Positions 1 through 9,074 are shown, counted from the stretch's first letter. The stretch is 64,000 nucleotides of DNA from Halorubrum sp. 2020YC2 (GCF_018623055.1 NZ_CP076019.1:1550001-1614000), one strand, 5' to 3'. A program made the numbers and translations. Notes: generated by a model not told the origin, from the letters alone.

Positions 1-11
1 CCGCTTCAGGA

Positions 12-758
12 TTGAACACGCCAGGAGGGTCTGAACCCGAGAGGGACCGAACGTGCGAGACGGACGAGAGTGTCGACTCGAACGCCGATAATTCGAACTC
101 GACTGCGGGGGACGTGCACGAAGGTGGAGGCGGGCAAAACAATCTTGAGAGGGACTACGAGTGTGAGTTTTGTGCAGAGCCATTTGCTAGGGAACGTGAG
201 TTGATGTCTCATCTAACGTCGTGTGCCGAGCGCCCTGATGGTGCTCGCTTCGGGTGCGATCACTGTGACCGCACATACCACTCTCAGCACGCAGTCGACC
301 GCCATGTCGAACGCACTCATGAGCCGGAGCCAGAGGAACAGACAGTACATCGCTGTGCTGACTGTGGAGATAAGTTCGATGCGCCGATGGATCTCCTCAG
401 GCACAAGGCGAGTCACACGGAACACTCGAACGATACCGCTGACACGGACGATTCCTCGGCCCCAACTGGCGGACAACAGCTAAACGACGGATTCGTGGCT
501 CGGGACGATGTCGGTATTGTTGACTACTCTAATCCGGAGGATGGCTATGGGTTCATTTCGACAAGTGAGGTGACTGATGATGTCTTCTTCCACATGAGCA
601 ACGTTGCAGGTCGATTCCCCACAGAGGATGACCTACTACAGTATGATATCCGGGAGACCGATCGTGGGTACGAAGCGGTCGATATCGAGCACAAAGAACG
701 GGCAGAGTCGTCAACCGACCCATTCGCCAGTACACGTACGCGCTGGGGAGGGAATTGA
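12..758 (+). CDS. C2H2-type zinc-finger protein fused to a cold-shock-like domain
   Basis: Seen: three zinc fingers, C51/C54/H67/C71 (CCHC), C82/C85/H98/H103 and C115/C118/H131/H135, after an acidic Ser/Asp-rich N-terminus. A cold-shock-like fold follows at about residues 163-225, with RNP1-like GYGFIS (178-183) and RNP2-like DVFFHM (190-195). Known: cold-shock domains bind single-stranded RNA or DNA, and C2H2 fingers bind nucleic acid or protein. Inferred: a nucleic-acid-binding accessory protein of the island. The only in-window start is a TTG at the very edge, so the gene may begin outside the window. Its base composition is more A+T-rich than the chromosome to the right. Confidence 0.8.
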   Translation: MNTPGGSEPERDRTCETDESVDSNADNSNSTAGDVHEGGGGQNNLERDYECEFCAEPFARERELMSHLTSCAERPDGARFGCDHCDRTYHSQHAVDRHVERTHEPEPEEQTVHRCADCGDKFDAPMDLLRHKASHTEHSNDTADTDDSSAPTGGQQLNDGFVARDDVGIVDYSNPEDGYGFISTSEVTDDVFFHMSNVAGRFPTEDDLLQYDIRETDRGYEAVDIEHKERAESSTDPFASTRTRWGGN

Positions 759-830
759 TTTCAGAGGCTCTGTTGAAATACTATTATTCAGACATAAATT
801 GAGATGAAACATCCGGCCCCTGAAGGGTGC

Positions 831-1001
831 TTATTTTTCGCGGCGTTCCCGACACATTCCACAAAAATCGTCGACCTCATCTACCGATGAAATCTCAATT
901 GTCTCCTCAAACGAATCCTCCTCTGTAAACGTCTGTGCCCACCCGCAGTGATCTGGTTCAGTGAAGTGCCACATCTTGTCTTCCTTACGTGAAACTCTCA
1001 T
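831..1001 (-). CDS. 56-aa small CxxC protein
   Basis: A short ATG-started frame encoding an acidic 56-residue protein. It has a DHCGW segment (C19) in the N-terminal third and a CGMC pair (C47/C50) near the C-terminus, suggesting a small zinc-binding mini-protein. It ends in a charged RERREK tail. The upstream gap to the next minus-strand gene is A+T-rich enough for its own promoter. I do not recognise the family. The codon usage and acidic composition look coding, but the short length leaves doubt. Confidence 0.5.
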   Translation of the reverse strand: MRVSRKEDKMWHFTEPDHCGWAQTFTEEDSFEETIEISSVDEVDDFCGMCRERREK

Positions 1002-1122
1002 ACGGTTTCATTACCAGCATTGCTGATAAGGATGTACCCTGTATTGACCGCAATCGGGGCAAAATAGATCACCTACTGAGGAACAGGGCCAATAATTCCT
1101 AACAGATTCTAACGAGTGTGGT

Positions 1123-1350
1123 TCACTCGTCGGGGTTCGCATCATCCAAGAGCAAGAAGCCCCTTTCAACGCGGATTACGACTTCATCTGTTTCTTCCGG
1201 ATCGATACCTTGCTGCTCAAGTTCCTCCGCGGTCAGGAATACCGGAACTCCAATCGCACCGTCTTTGTCGGTTCGATTAATCTTCGCTTTTCGCAGTTGC
1301 TCAAAGACGCTTTTTGAATCATCTATTTCCTGATCGATATGGCGGGTCAT
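1123..1350 (-). CDS. 75-aa acidic hypothetical protein
   Basis: Encodes a 75-residue acidic protein: an amphipathic N-terminal helix (about residues 1-25), then a segment with GAIGVPVFLTAEELEQQG and a C-terminal beta-like stretch EVVIRVERGFLLL. The layout resembles small swapped-hairpin or antitoxin-like proteins, but no diagnostic motif is visible, so function is not assigned. It lies upstream of, and divergent from, the recombinase operon, which could make it a regulator of that operon (inference). Confidence 0.55.
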   Translation of the reverse strand: MTRHIDQEIDDSKSVFEQLRKAKINRTDKDGAIGVPVFLTAEELEQQGIDPEETDEVVIRVERGFLLLDDANPDE

Positions 1351-1591
1351 GGAACTCCACTCGTGGCAGAGATAGTGTCTGGTTTCGATCCCTTGCGGAC
1401 TCTCGGTATCCTAATTTTAGCACAGTATTTCGGGCTAATTTGTGTTCACTTTTAAAACCTAGTAGCAGACACCCCCCGAAATTGAATCATCTCAACGCTC
1501 TGCTGTGGCAAGCGATGTGTGCTTAGTTAAATATCTTTGTCGACAAGAACTATATTTGTTGCTGGTGAACCTTTTCTTGAGAAATAGTTCG

Positions 1592-2020
1592 ATGACAAAA
1601 CATGTAGCGACCTACCCCACCGACGAACAGTTAGAGCGGTGGAAGTGTGAGGCCGCGGAGATGGATATGTCGTTCTCAGAGTGGATTCAAGCAATGGTCG
1701 AAGCAGGGATGAAAAAATTCAGCCCATCAGTTGAGCGAGACGAGGACATCAACGACCTTCGAAAACAACGGAACAATCTCCGCAAAGAGCTAGAAGCCAG
1801 GAGATCACGCGTCCAAGAGTTGGAAACCGCACTCTACCAAGGTGAGCGTGAAGCAATTGCCGAGTACATCGAGAACAACCCAGGGGCCGAGTACGGCGAA
1901 ATCATCCAGCATATGATGAACTCAACTCCCGAACGGGTGAGTCGTCAATTGGATGTCCTTGATGGAGAGCGGGTACGGCGAGATGAGGAGATGTTCTATC
2001 CAATCGAGAGTGAAAAATAG
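1592..2020 (+). CDS. Coiled-coil DNA-binding-like protein, first gene of recombinase operon
   Basis: Starting at the ATG for MTKHVATYPT gives 142 residues; an upstream in-frame start would add an unlikely hydrophobic leader. The N-terminal part (about 5-40, with SFSEWIQAMVEAGMKKF) looks like a ribbon-helix-helix or MobC-type DNA-binding unit. A strongly charged coiled coil follows (about 48-88), then a C-terminal helical part resembling a winged helix (about 95-135). The stop codon overlaps the next gene's GTG by one base, so the genes are probably translationally coupled. TATA-like AGTTAAATAT lies about 60 bp upstream. Inferred role: accessory or regulatory factor of the recombinase. Confidence 0.65.
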   Translation: MTKHVATYPTDEQLERWKCEAAEMDMSFSEWIQAMVEAGMKKFSPSVERDEDINDLRKQRNNLRKELEARRSRVQELETALYQGEREAIAEYIENNPGAEYGEIIQHMMNSTPERVSRQLDVLDGERVRRDEEMFYPIESEK

Positions 2021-2475
2021 TGGTCTCAACGAAGATCGAAGAGCGGTTGGGGATATACAAGTCACTATCAGAGGTACCGGAAGAGTACCGTTTCTACTCG
2101 TTTTCCCCCGGCATAGATGAGCAAAATATCTGGTCGGAGTGGAACGAAATCCACTCTGATTCTAAGTGGAAGCGTGCGGAGGCACGCCGCGTCAAAGACC
2201 GCTGGGGAGACCATCTCGAAGACACGGGGAGACATTACGCATTAGCGACACCAGAAGATGTCGAGTCTTTCATCAAGGGGCTTCTTGACGAGGTCCAAAT
2301 TGAGCGAGCGTACAAACCCTATTGGCTGTTCCTCAAGCGGTTCTACCACTGGCTCGTGTGGCACACTGAGTATCCACATCGATATAATCCGGTGCTAATG
2401 GCCTCAGCCAACTACCCAGCATGTAATGAAATCTGGGAGTTCGTCATGTCATTCGACAGGGAGTCATTCAAATGA
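2020..2475 (+). CDS. Stand-alone integrase core-binding-like protein
   Basis: A 151-residue protein starting at GTG, overlapping its upstream neighbour by 1 nt and its downstream neighbour by 4 nt (ATGA). The middle is all-helical, with aromatic-rich AYKPYWLFLKRFYHWLVWHTEYPHR at roughly 105-129 (quoted in parts: FLKRFYHWLVWH), reminiscent of the SAM-like core-binding domain of tyrosine recombinases. There is no catalytic domain. The next gene carries its own core-binding domain, so this one is extra: perhaps a directionality or DNA-bending partner (inference). The family is not recognised with certainty. Confidence 0.6.
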   Translation: MVSTKIEERLGIYKSLSEVPEEYRFYSFSPGIDEQNIWSEWNEIHSDSKWKRAEARRVKDRWGDHLEDTGRHYALATPEDVESFIKGLLDEVQIERAYKPYWLFLKRFYHWLVWHTEYPHRYNPVLMASANYPACNEIWEFVMSFDRESFK

Positions 2476-3572
2476 CAAACGAAAAACGCAGAGAGATCGC
2501 AGACGCCTTCGAGAAAGATTTAGATCCGCTCTCGACGCTCGAGGAGACCTTCATCAGAAAGGAACTTGAACCGTTTGAGGCGGCTCTTACCGACCTCATC
2601 GACTACGAAACGACGCCTCAAGGAACGATCAATAACTACACGGTACCAATCAAACAGTGGAAAAGCTTCATGGACAGATATGACCGTCACCCGGCATGCC
2701 CGGCTGAACACCATGTTGGTGCGTTCATTACATACCTCCGGCAAGAACGCGAAAATTCAGACAGCACCATTAAACCGAAGATCCGCCATTTGGATAGCGT
2801 TTTCAAACACTGGCAGTCCGACCCGGCCTTCCCCCACGACGACGCGTTCAATCCATTTTCGAAGGAACTACAGAGAGGTCACTTGTCACCAGAAGAAGCG
2901 AACGAACCGCCACGAATCTCTGTTCCTGAACTCCGTGAGAAGCTCCAAGACGTGAACCACTGGCGAGATCAGTGTATCATTGTGATGCAACTGAAACTCG
3001 GTCTCCGCGCAAGTGAACTGTGTAACATCAAGCTGTCAGAAATCAATCTCCGTCATCAAGAACTGACAGACCACTACGATGAGATGGGGACGCACAGACG
3101 AGTCCGCGACCGGCCCAACTGCGTCTACATTCCGCCTGACCGAGATCTGAACAAGTCAAATGTCCCCCGAGTGCTTCCACTCGACGATGAGATGCGGCTG
3201 CTCCTCATTGAGTATCTTCTCGTGAGGCCCGACAACGGAAAATCATGGCTGTTTCTCTCTCCGACCCGCCATAATCAGATGAACAACTCAAAAATCAACG
3301 AGATTTGGAAAGATTACTTCCACCCCGAATATAAGATGGATCCTGATGATCCATATCGGAGTCTAACCTCACACTTCGGTCGCCACCGGTTCTCAACGCA
3401 CTTCCGAAACGAACGGCAGTGGCCAGAAGAGAAAGTACAGTACATGACGGGCCACAAGGGTAGCTACGACAGCGATCAGCATGACTCACTTGCCACATAC
3501 GTCCACACGTACTACGAAGACATCAAAGACCGATACCTTGACGAGATCTACAAGTTCGGGCTTGGTATCTAA
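2472..3572 (+). CDS. Tyrosine recombinase / site-specific integrase
   Basis: 366 residues: an N-terminal core-binding domain (about 45-120) and a C-terminal catalytic domain (about 145-360). Catalytic residues can be placed: R179 in GLRASEL, K228 near NKSNVPR, H301-x-x-R304-H305, H328 in TGHKG, and nucleophile Y343 in the YVH motif. It catalyses DNA strand exchange at attachment sites through a 3'-phosphotyrosyl intermediate. It is the last gene of a three-gene overlapping operon. Its stop codon overlaps the stop codon of the opposing ATP-grasp pseudogene, so the integrase sits exactly at the 3' end of that gene, a likely integration target. Confidence 0.9.
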   Translation: MTNEKRREIADAFEKDLDPLSTLEETFIRKELEPFEAALTDLIDYETTPQGTINNYTVPIKQWKSFMDRYDRHPACPAEHHVGAFITYLRQERENSDSTIKPKIRHLDSVFKHWQSDPAFPHDDAFNPFSKELQRGHLSPEEANEPPRISVPELREKLQDVNHWRDQCIIVMQLKLGLRASELCNIKLSEINLRHQELTDHYDEMGTHRRVRDRPNCVYIPPDRDLNKSNVPRVLPLDDEMRLLLIEYLLVRPDNGKSWLFLSPTRHNQMNNSKINEIWKDYFHPEYKMDPDDPYRSLTSHFGRHRFSTHFRNERQWPEEKVQYMTGHKGSYDSDQHDSLATYVHTYYEDIKDRYLDEIYKFGLGI

Positions 3573-4885
3573 CTATCCGCAGGTCCTAGGTACCCCCACG
3601 CCTGTAGACGGTCTCCATCGCCGCTGATCCAACGTTCACCGATGTCATCGCGGTAGTACATATTCGGCATCACGATATCATCAATCCGGTCGTACGCTTG
3701 CTCACGCGCTGCCTGCATCGTCTCACCTTTCCCGGTCACAACGATGGGCATCCCATTGCCGCCGGCAACACGCCACTGGCCGTCAACCTTCTTTGCGTCT
3801 TCAAGATGAATCCCTTCGCGGCTCTCCGCCTCGAAGACCACTGCGGCGTTTCGAGAGTTCTCATCGTATGTCTTGTCGTCGTCGAACGGGAACGGTGGGA
3901 GGACAACCCGAATGGCGATCTGGTAACCATTGTGAACCTCTACGTTCGGGTCGTTTCCGTGTGCGAGGTCGTAGAAGAACTCGCCGGTAGACGACTCGAT
4001 TGACTCTTCTTGTAGCGCAATCGTCGGGTACCCGAACCGGGGTGTGAACTCTAGCGGATAGATCCCGCTTTCGTTGACGATACAGTTGATGTCAATGCTT
4101 CCAACGTACCCTTCGTTGGCGAGCCAGCCTTCGAGTTTGCCAAACGTCTCCTCGAACAGTTTGTTCTGCCCCGCCCAGAACATCGACGTTCCCATCTCAC
4201 CAGTCTGTGGACCGATGTTCCAGGGAATAATTTCTTATGCTCAAAATTGAAATTGACTTGGTCAATAAACGTCTCACCGTTGAAGAATCCGCAGATGGCG
4301 ACTTCGACGCCTTGGACTTTCCGTTGGAGTTGGAAGCCCTTCATTCGGTGACCCCACGCCTTCTTGTAAGCACGGAGTACGTCTATAACGTCACTCCCGT
4401 CATCCTCATTCCCGACATAGAGTAATCGTTTGACGTTCTGAACTTCGCCGAGTGGCTTGATGACGTATGGAGCCGGATTCTCTTTGACATGGTTGATGCC
4501 CTCGTCGAAGTCGTGGAAGATGTGGTGCTCAACGGTGTTGACGTCGTGCTCTTCGAGGACCTCCATCGCATAGCCACGATCTTCTTCAAGATGATCGGTT
4601 CGGGGTCCCACCAACGACAGCCTTCCCTTGCTCGCGGAGTTCCTGAGCGAGCTTGCCCGTCCCGATGTCCGGGCCCACCCAGATGTCGTCGAAAATGATG
4701 ACGTCGGCCCAGTCGACCTCCGCCCGCCAATCATCAGTCTTGGGCACGAAGCCATCACCGATTTCCTGATCTCCTTCCGATTCGATGTAGTATTTCACAT
4801 CGTGACCCTCGCGGTGGACTTGCCACGCGAGGTCAGTGATCAGTGCGGCATCGGCGGAAACGAAGAGGAAGTGTTTGGATTCCAT
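3569..4885 (-). pseudogene. Frameshifted foreign copy of a PurD-like ATP-grasp ligase
   Basis: Three overlapping reading frames together encode about 439 residues, the usual length for phosphoribosylamine-glycine ligase-like (PurD-like) ATP-grasp proteins. The N-terminal part (FLFVSADAALITDLAWQV) shifts frame near base 4597, where two bases seem lost after GGTPN. It shifts again near 4223, where one base seems lost after LFPG. The C-terminal part reads cleanly to the stop. It is clearly homologous to, but diverged from and more A+T-rich than, the truncated neighbour upstream, so it came from another lineage. A TATA box lies just ahead of its ATG. The exact substrate of this PurD-like branch is uncertain. 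Confidence 0.8.
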
Positions 4886-4894
4886 TGTTGTGGT

Positions 4895-5614
4895 TTAAGC
4901 AGCGGTGACAGCAGTTTGTCTCTCGGTACACTGCGGTGAGTTATATAATAGATCCCGGAAATAGTGCTCGAAGTTGAAGTTCACCCGGTCGACGAACTCG
5001 TTCCCGTCGAAGAAGCCGCAGACGGCGACCTCGACGCCCTCGACCTTCCGCTGGAGCTGGAACCCCTTCATCCGGTGGCCCCACGCCTTCTCGTACGCCT
5101 TCAGCACGTCGGCCACGTCGCTGCCGTCGTCCTCGTTGCCGACGTACAGCAGGCGCTTGACGTTCTGGACCTCCCCGAGCGGCTTGATCACGTACGACGC
5201 CGGGTTCTCCCGAACGTGTTGGATCCCCGCGTCGAACGCGTGGAAGACGTGGTGTTCGACGGTGTCGACGCCGTGGTCTTCGAGGACCTCCATCGCGTAG
5301 CCGCGGTCCTCCTCGAGACGGTCGGTGTTCGGCGTCCCCCCGACGACCGCGTGTCCCTCCTCTCGGAGTTCCTGCGCGAGTTTGCCGGTCCCCACGTCGG
5401 AACCGACCCAGACGTCGTCGAAGATTATCACGTCGGCCCAGTCGACCTCGGCGCGCCAGTCGTCCGTCTTCGGGACGAACCCGTCGCCTATCTCCCGGTC
5501 GCTCTCGGCCTCGACGTAGTACTTCACGGCGTGGCCCTCGCGGCGGACCTGCCACGCCAGGTCCGTGATCAGCGCCGCGTCGGCCGAGACGAAGAGGAAG
5601 TTCGCGGTGTCCAT
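4895..5614 (-). pseudogene. Native PurD-like ATP-grasp gene truncated at residue 217
   Basis: The G+C-rich, host-like copy: residues 1-217 match the N-terminal half of the neighbouring 439-residue copy (FLFVSADAALITDLAWQV, VIKPLGEVQNVKRLLYVGN, FQLQRKVEGVEVAVCGFF). After NFNFEH the match stops. A 22-residue unrelated tail follows, read out of the promoter region of the foreign copy. The C-terminal ATP-grasp half, including the carboxylate ligase site, is missing, so the product is very probably inactive. The break marks the right border of the integrated island. The lost 3' half might lie at the other end of the element, outside the window. Confidence 0.8.
4941..4950 (-). promoter_or_regulatory. 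TATA box of foreign ATP-grasp copy
   Basis: TATTATATAA on the minus strand, about 56 bp before the ATG of the foreign copy. It lies inside the tail of the truncated native gene, which shows that the incoming DNA brought its own promoter. Predicted from spacing and base composition only. Confidence 0.45.
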
Positions 5615-5734
5615 GCCGGGCCGTCGCCCGCGACGGACTTGAGTGTGAGTGCCGGCGCGCGCTTCCCGGTCGCCTCCGGGGAGGTTGAAACGTTAACGCT
5701 CGGGTTGATGGACCGTGCCGTGGTCGATACGGGT

Positions 5735-6541
5735 ATGCCAAGCGTGACACGCGACGGCGTGGCCATCGACTACGCCGTCGACGGGGACCCCGACGGACCG
5801 ACCGTGCTGCTGCTCGAAGGGCTCGGGTACGGCCGGTGGATGTGGCGGTGGCTCGCCGAGGCGTTGGCCGACGACTACGAGGTGCTCCGCCCGGACAACC
5901 GCGGCACCGGTGACTCCGACGTGCCGGAAGGACCGTACTCGGCGGCGGAGATGGCGGCCGACGCGGCCGCGGTCATCGACGACCGCGGCGTCGACGCGGT
6001 CCACGTCTGCGGCGCGTCGATGGGCGGGATGATCGCCCAGGAGCTCGCGCTCGCCGACGACCGCGTCGCCTCGCTGGCGCTGCTCTGTACGTCGCCGGGC
6101 GGCGACGAGGCGGCCCCGACGCCGCCGGAGGTGCAAGAGCACATCTTCTCCGCGCCCGAGGACGCGGACCCCCGCGAGCGGATCCGCTACCTGATGGAGC
6201 CGGCTGTCTCCGACGGCTTCTACGAGCGCGAGCCGGAGCTCGTCGACCGGATCGTCGACTGGCGGCTCGCGGGCGACGCGACGCCGACGGGCCGCGAGGC
6301 GCAGGTCGCGGCCGTGGCGGCGTTCGACGCGAGCGGTCGGATCGGCGACCTCTCCGTACCGACGCTCGTCCTCCACGGGACCGCGGACCGCGTCCTCCCG
6401 GTCGAGAACGCCGACCTGCTCGCGGAGCGCCTCCCGCACGCCGACGTTGAGCTGTTCGAGGGCGGGCCGCACCTCTTCTTCGTCGAGGAGCGCGAGCGCG
6501 TCAACGACCGCGTCCGGTCGTTCCTCGGCGGGGTCGCCTGA
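5735..6541 (+). CDS. Alpha/beta-fold hydrolase
   Basis: 268 residues from MPSVTRDGVAIDYAVDG. Seen: the oxyanion region LLLEGLGYGRWMW, the nucleophile elbow GASMGG, the acid region VLHGTADRVLP and the catalytic His in EGGPHLFF near the end: a complete Ser-Asp-His hydrolase set. It may hydrolyse esters or lactones, or act as a C-C hydrolase. It is one base away from the acyl-CoA ligase gene downstream, so they are co-transcribed, and the pair suggests processing of a carboxylic-acid substrate (inference). An ATG nine codons upstream is an alternative start. Confidence 0.85.
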   Translation: MPSVTRDGVAIDYAVDGDPDGPTVLLLEGLGYGRWMWRWLAEALADDYEVLRPDNRGTGDSDVPEGPYSAAEMAADAAAVIDDRGVDAVHVCGASMGGMIAQELALADDRVASLALLCTSPGGDEAAPTPPEVQEHIFSAPEDADPRERIRYLMEPAVSDGFYEREPELVDRIVDWRLAGDATPTGREAQVAAVAAFDASGRIGDLSVPTLVLHGTADRVLPVENADLLAERLPHADVELFEGGPHLFFVEERERVNDRVRSFLGGVA

Positions 6542-6542
6542 G

Positions 6543-8151
6543 ATGGCGACCGGAGACGATCCCCGGAGCGACGACCGCGCGGAGGGCGCCGGAGCGGAGT
6601 CCGCCGCCGACCCGCGACCGCATCCGCACGGCGACCGCGCCTACGACTGGGTCGGATCGCTGTCGGCCCGCCGCGCGCGGCTCTCGCCGGATCGGGTCGC
6701 CGTCACCGACACGGCCGCGAACGCCGAGTACACGTACGCGGAGTTGGACGAGCGCGCCAACCGGACCGCGCGGTTCCTCCGCGAGGCCGACGTCGAGACG
6801 GGCGACCGCGTCGCCGTCGTCTCGCGGAACCGCGTCGAACTGGTCGACCTGTTCTTCGCGACCGCCAAGACGGGAGCGGTGCTGGCGCCGCTCTCGCACC
6901 GGCTCGCCGAGCGCGACCTCGCCGCGGTGTTGGGCACGGTCGACCCCGAACTGCTCCTCGTCGAGGCCCCGTTCGGCGGCGACGTCATCGACGCGTTGGA
7001 GCGGGCGGACGTCGAGCCCGCGGTCCGATCGATCCCGACCGACGGGGACGACGCCTGGCGGCCCTACACGCGGGACCTGCCCGTCGACGGCTCGCCGGTC
7101 GAGACCGCCGACGTCTCGCTCGCGGACCCGCACCTCTTCTTGCACACCGGGGGGTCGACGGGGACGCCGAAGGAGACCGTCATCAGCCACGGGGCGATCC
7201 GCTGGAACGCGTTCAACACGATCACCGCCTGGGGCTCCGCGAGGACGACGTGACGCCGATGGTGTTCCCGATGTTCCACACCGGCGGGTGGAACGTTCTC
7301 ACCGTCCCCTTCTTCCAGATGGGCGGACGTGTCCTGTTGAGTCCGGAGGTGGACCCCGGCCGCGCCTGCGCGACGTGGAGCGCGAGTCGGCGACGACGCT
7401 CGTCGCGGTCCCCGCCGTGTTGCGGATGATGGCCCGCCACGACGAGTGGGCGGACACCGACCTCTCCTCGCTCCGATTCGTGAAGAGCGGCGGCGGGCCC
7501 TGTCGCGAGAGCGTCATCGCGGCGTGGCGCGATCGCGGCGTCGAGATCTCACAGGGGTACGGGCTCACCGAGTGCGGCCCGAACAACTTCGCGATGCCCG
7601 ACGACTTCCCGCCGGAGAAGACCGGCAGCGTCGGCGTCCCGGTGCTCGCGGTCGACGCGCGCGTCGTCGACGAGGACGGGCCGGTGCCCGACGGCACGGT
7701 CGGCGAACTGGAACTCGCGGGCCCGGCCGCGGCCGATCAATACTGGAACGAACCCGAGGAGACCGCGGCGACGTTCGGCGACTGGGTGTCGACCGGCGAC
7801 CTCGCGCGCGTCGACGAGGACGGCTACTACCACATCGAGGGACGCAAGAAGAACATGTTCGTCTCGGGCGGCGAGAACGTCTACCCGCCCCGCGTCGAGG
7901 ACGCGCTCACCGACCACCCCGCCGTCGAGGAGGCGGTCGTGATCGGCGTGGCCAGCGAGCGGTGGGGGACGGTCGGGAAGGCGATACTCGTCGGCGACGA
8001 GTCGCTCACGCTCGACGAGGTCGAGTCGCACCTCGCCTCGCGCGTGGCCCGGTACGCCGTCCCGAAGGAGCTGGCGTTCGTCGACGAGATGCCGACCTCC
8101 GGGCCCTCGAAGATTGACCGCGCGGCGCTGAAGGAGCGCTTCAGCGAGTAG
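6543..8151 (+). pseudogene. Acyl-CoA synthetase (AMP-forming) with two frameshifts
   Basis: The N-terminal part carries the ATP/AMP loop TGGSTGTPKETV. The C-terminal part carries YGLTECGP, STGDLARVDEDGYYHIEGRKK and the terminal SGPSKIDRAAL lysine loop. The family forms acyl-adenylates, then acyl-CoA thioesters. The frame breaks near 7232 (TAWG, then LREDD should follow) and again near 7365 (DPGRA, then LRDVERE should follow). Each break is explained by one missing base in a G/C run. Between them the middle frame reads MVFPMFHTGGWNVLTVPFF, a normal family segment. It is either a recent pseudogene or two sequencing errors; the rest of the protein is undecayed. Confidence 0.85.
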
Positions 8152-8178
8152 GTGGCGGGTATTCCACAGGAACAACCA

Positions 8179-8186
8179 TTATATAC
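8179..8186 (+). promoter_or_regulatory. TATA box of Bat-like regulator
   Basis: TTATATAC lies about 25 bp before the regulator's ATG, the spacing expected for an archaeal leaderless transcript. A purine-rich AAGGAGG sits only a few bases before the ATG and would fall at or upstream of the transcript start, so it is probably not used. Confidence 0.6.
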
Positions 8187-8206
8187 GCGGAAAATAAGGA
8201 GGGGGC

Positions 8207-8908
8207 ATGCTCGACGTCACGATGGATATGGAGCAGTTCGACTGCCCGTTCATCGACACCTCCGCCGACCACGACGTCTCCTTCTCCGCCATGCACTGGC
8301 AGCTGGACACCGCGTCGGAGCAGTTGGAGACGCGGCTGCTCGTGGAGTCGCCGGACCGCTACGAGCTCGGCGAGGGGCTCTCGGCGCTCCGCGACCACGA
8401 GAACATGGCCGAGTACCGGCTGTTCTCGAAGGAGGACGGCACCGCAATCGTCCGCACCGTCATCGAGGAGACGAACGCGATGTCGACGATAACGGACCAC
8501 GGCGGCTACATCACGGGCCCGTTCCTGATCGAGGACGGCTCCGAGCGCTGGCAGGTCGGGTTCGACGACGAGGCGACGACGGAGGCGGCGCTCCACGACT
8601 TAGAGAAGGGTAACGAGTTCGTCGTCGAGGACCGCTCGGAGCTCTCGATGGAGGCGCTGTTCGACACGATGCGGAACGCGAACGCGGCCTCGACGATGCT
8701 GGACGCGTGCCGCGACCTGACCGACGTCGAGCGCGAGACCATCGAGTCCGCGGCCGACGCGGGCTACTTCGAGTCGCCGCGCGAGGCGACGCTGTCGACG
8801 CTAGCAGACGAGTTCGACGTCTCGACCGCGGCCGTCTCGAAGAACATGCGCCGCGGCGAGAAGAAACTGCTCCGAAGCGTCGTCGCCGCGCTCGACGGAC
8901 TCGAGTAG
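8207..8908 (+). CDS. Bacterio-opsin-activator-type HTH regulator (HTH_10)
   Basis: 233 residues. The N-terminal two thirds is a sensor-like alpha/beta region of the BAT family without an obvious PAS or GAF signature. The C-terminal 55 residues (LTDVERETIESAADAGYFE through VSKNMRRGEKKLL) are a textbook HTH_10 domain, with the helix pair LSTLADEFDVSTAAVSKN. Such proteins are DNA-binding transcription regulators in haloarchaea. Sitting between the acyl-CoA ligase and the Liv transporter in the same orientation, it is the likely regulator of this block (inference). The TATA box predicts a leaderless message. Confidence 0.85.
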   Translation: MLDVTMDMEQFDCPFIDTSADHDVSFSAMHWQLDTASEQLETRLLVESPDRYELGEGLSALRDHENMAEYRLFSKEDGTAIVRTVIEETNAMSTITDHGGYITGPFLIEDGSERWQVGFDDEATTEAALHDLEKGNEFVVEDRSELSMEALFDTMRNANAASTMLDACRDLTDVERETIESAADAGYFESPREATLSTLADEFDVSTAAVSKNMRRGEKKLLRSVVAALDGLE

Positions 8909-9074
8909 TGTCGACCGAGCGACCCCCAGTCACCGGGAGCCACCGCGTTCGACCGCGCGCGGCGTTCGAAAAACGCGGTTTCGGCGCCGATTTCCGCCGT
9001 CTTCCGTCGAATCCGCGCGGACTGTTAACATCTTAACTCGGCCCTTCATGGTGGTGTCCGTCATCGGATAGTGT

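Noticed and set aside
4964-6541. A 525-residue plus-strand frame spanning the ATP-grasp remnant and the hydrolase
   Set aside because: The first half is antisense to the ATP-grasp gene; hydrolase homology begins only at MPSVTRDG.
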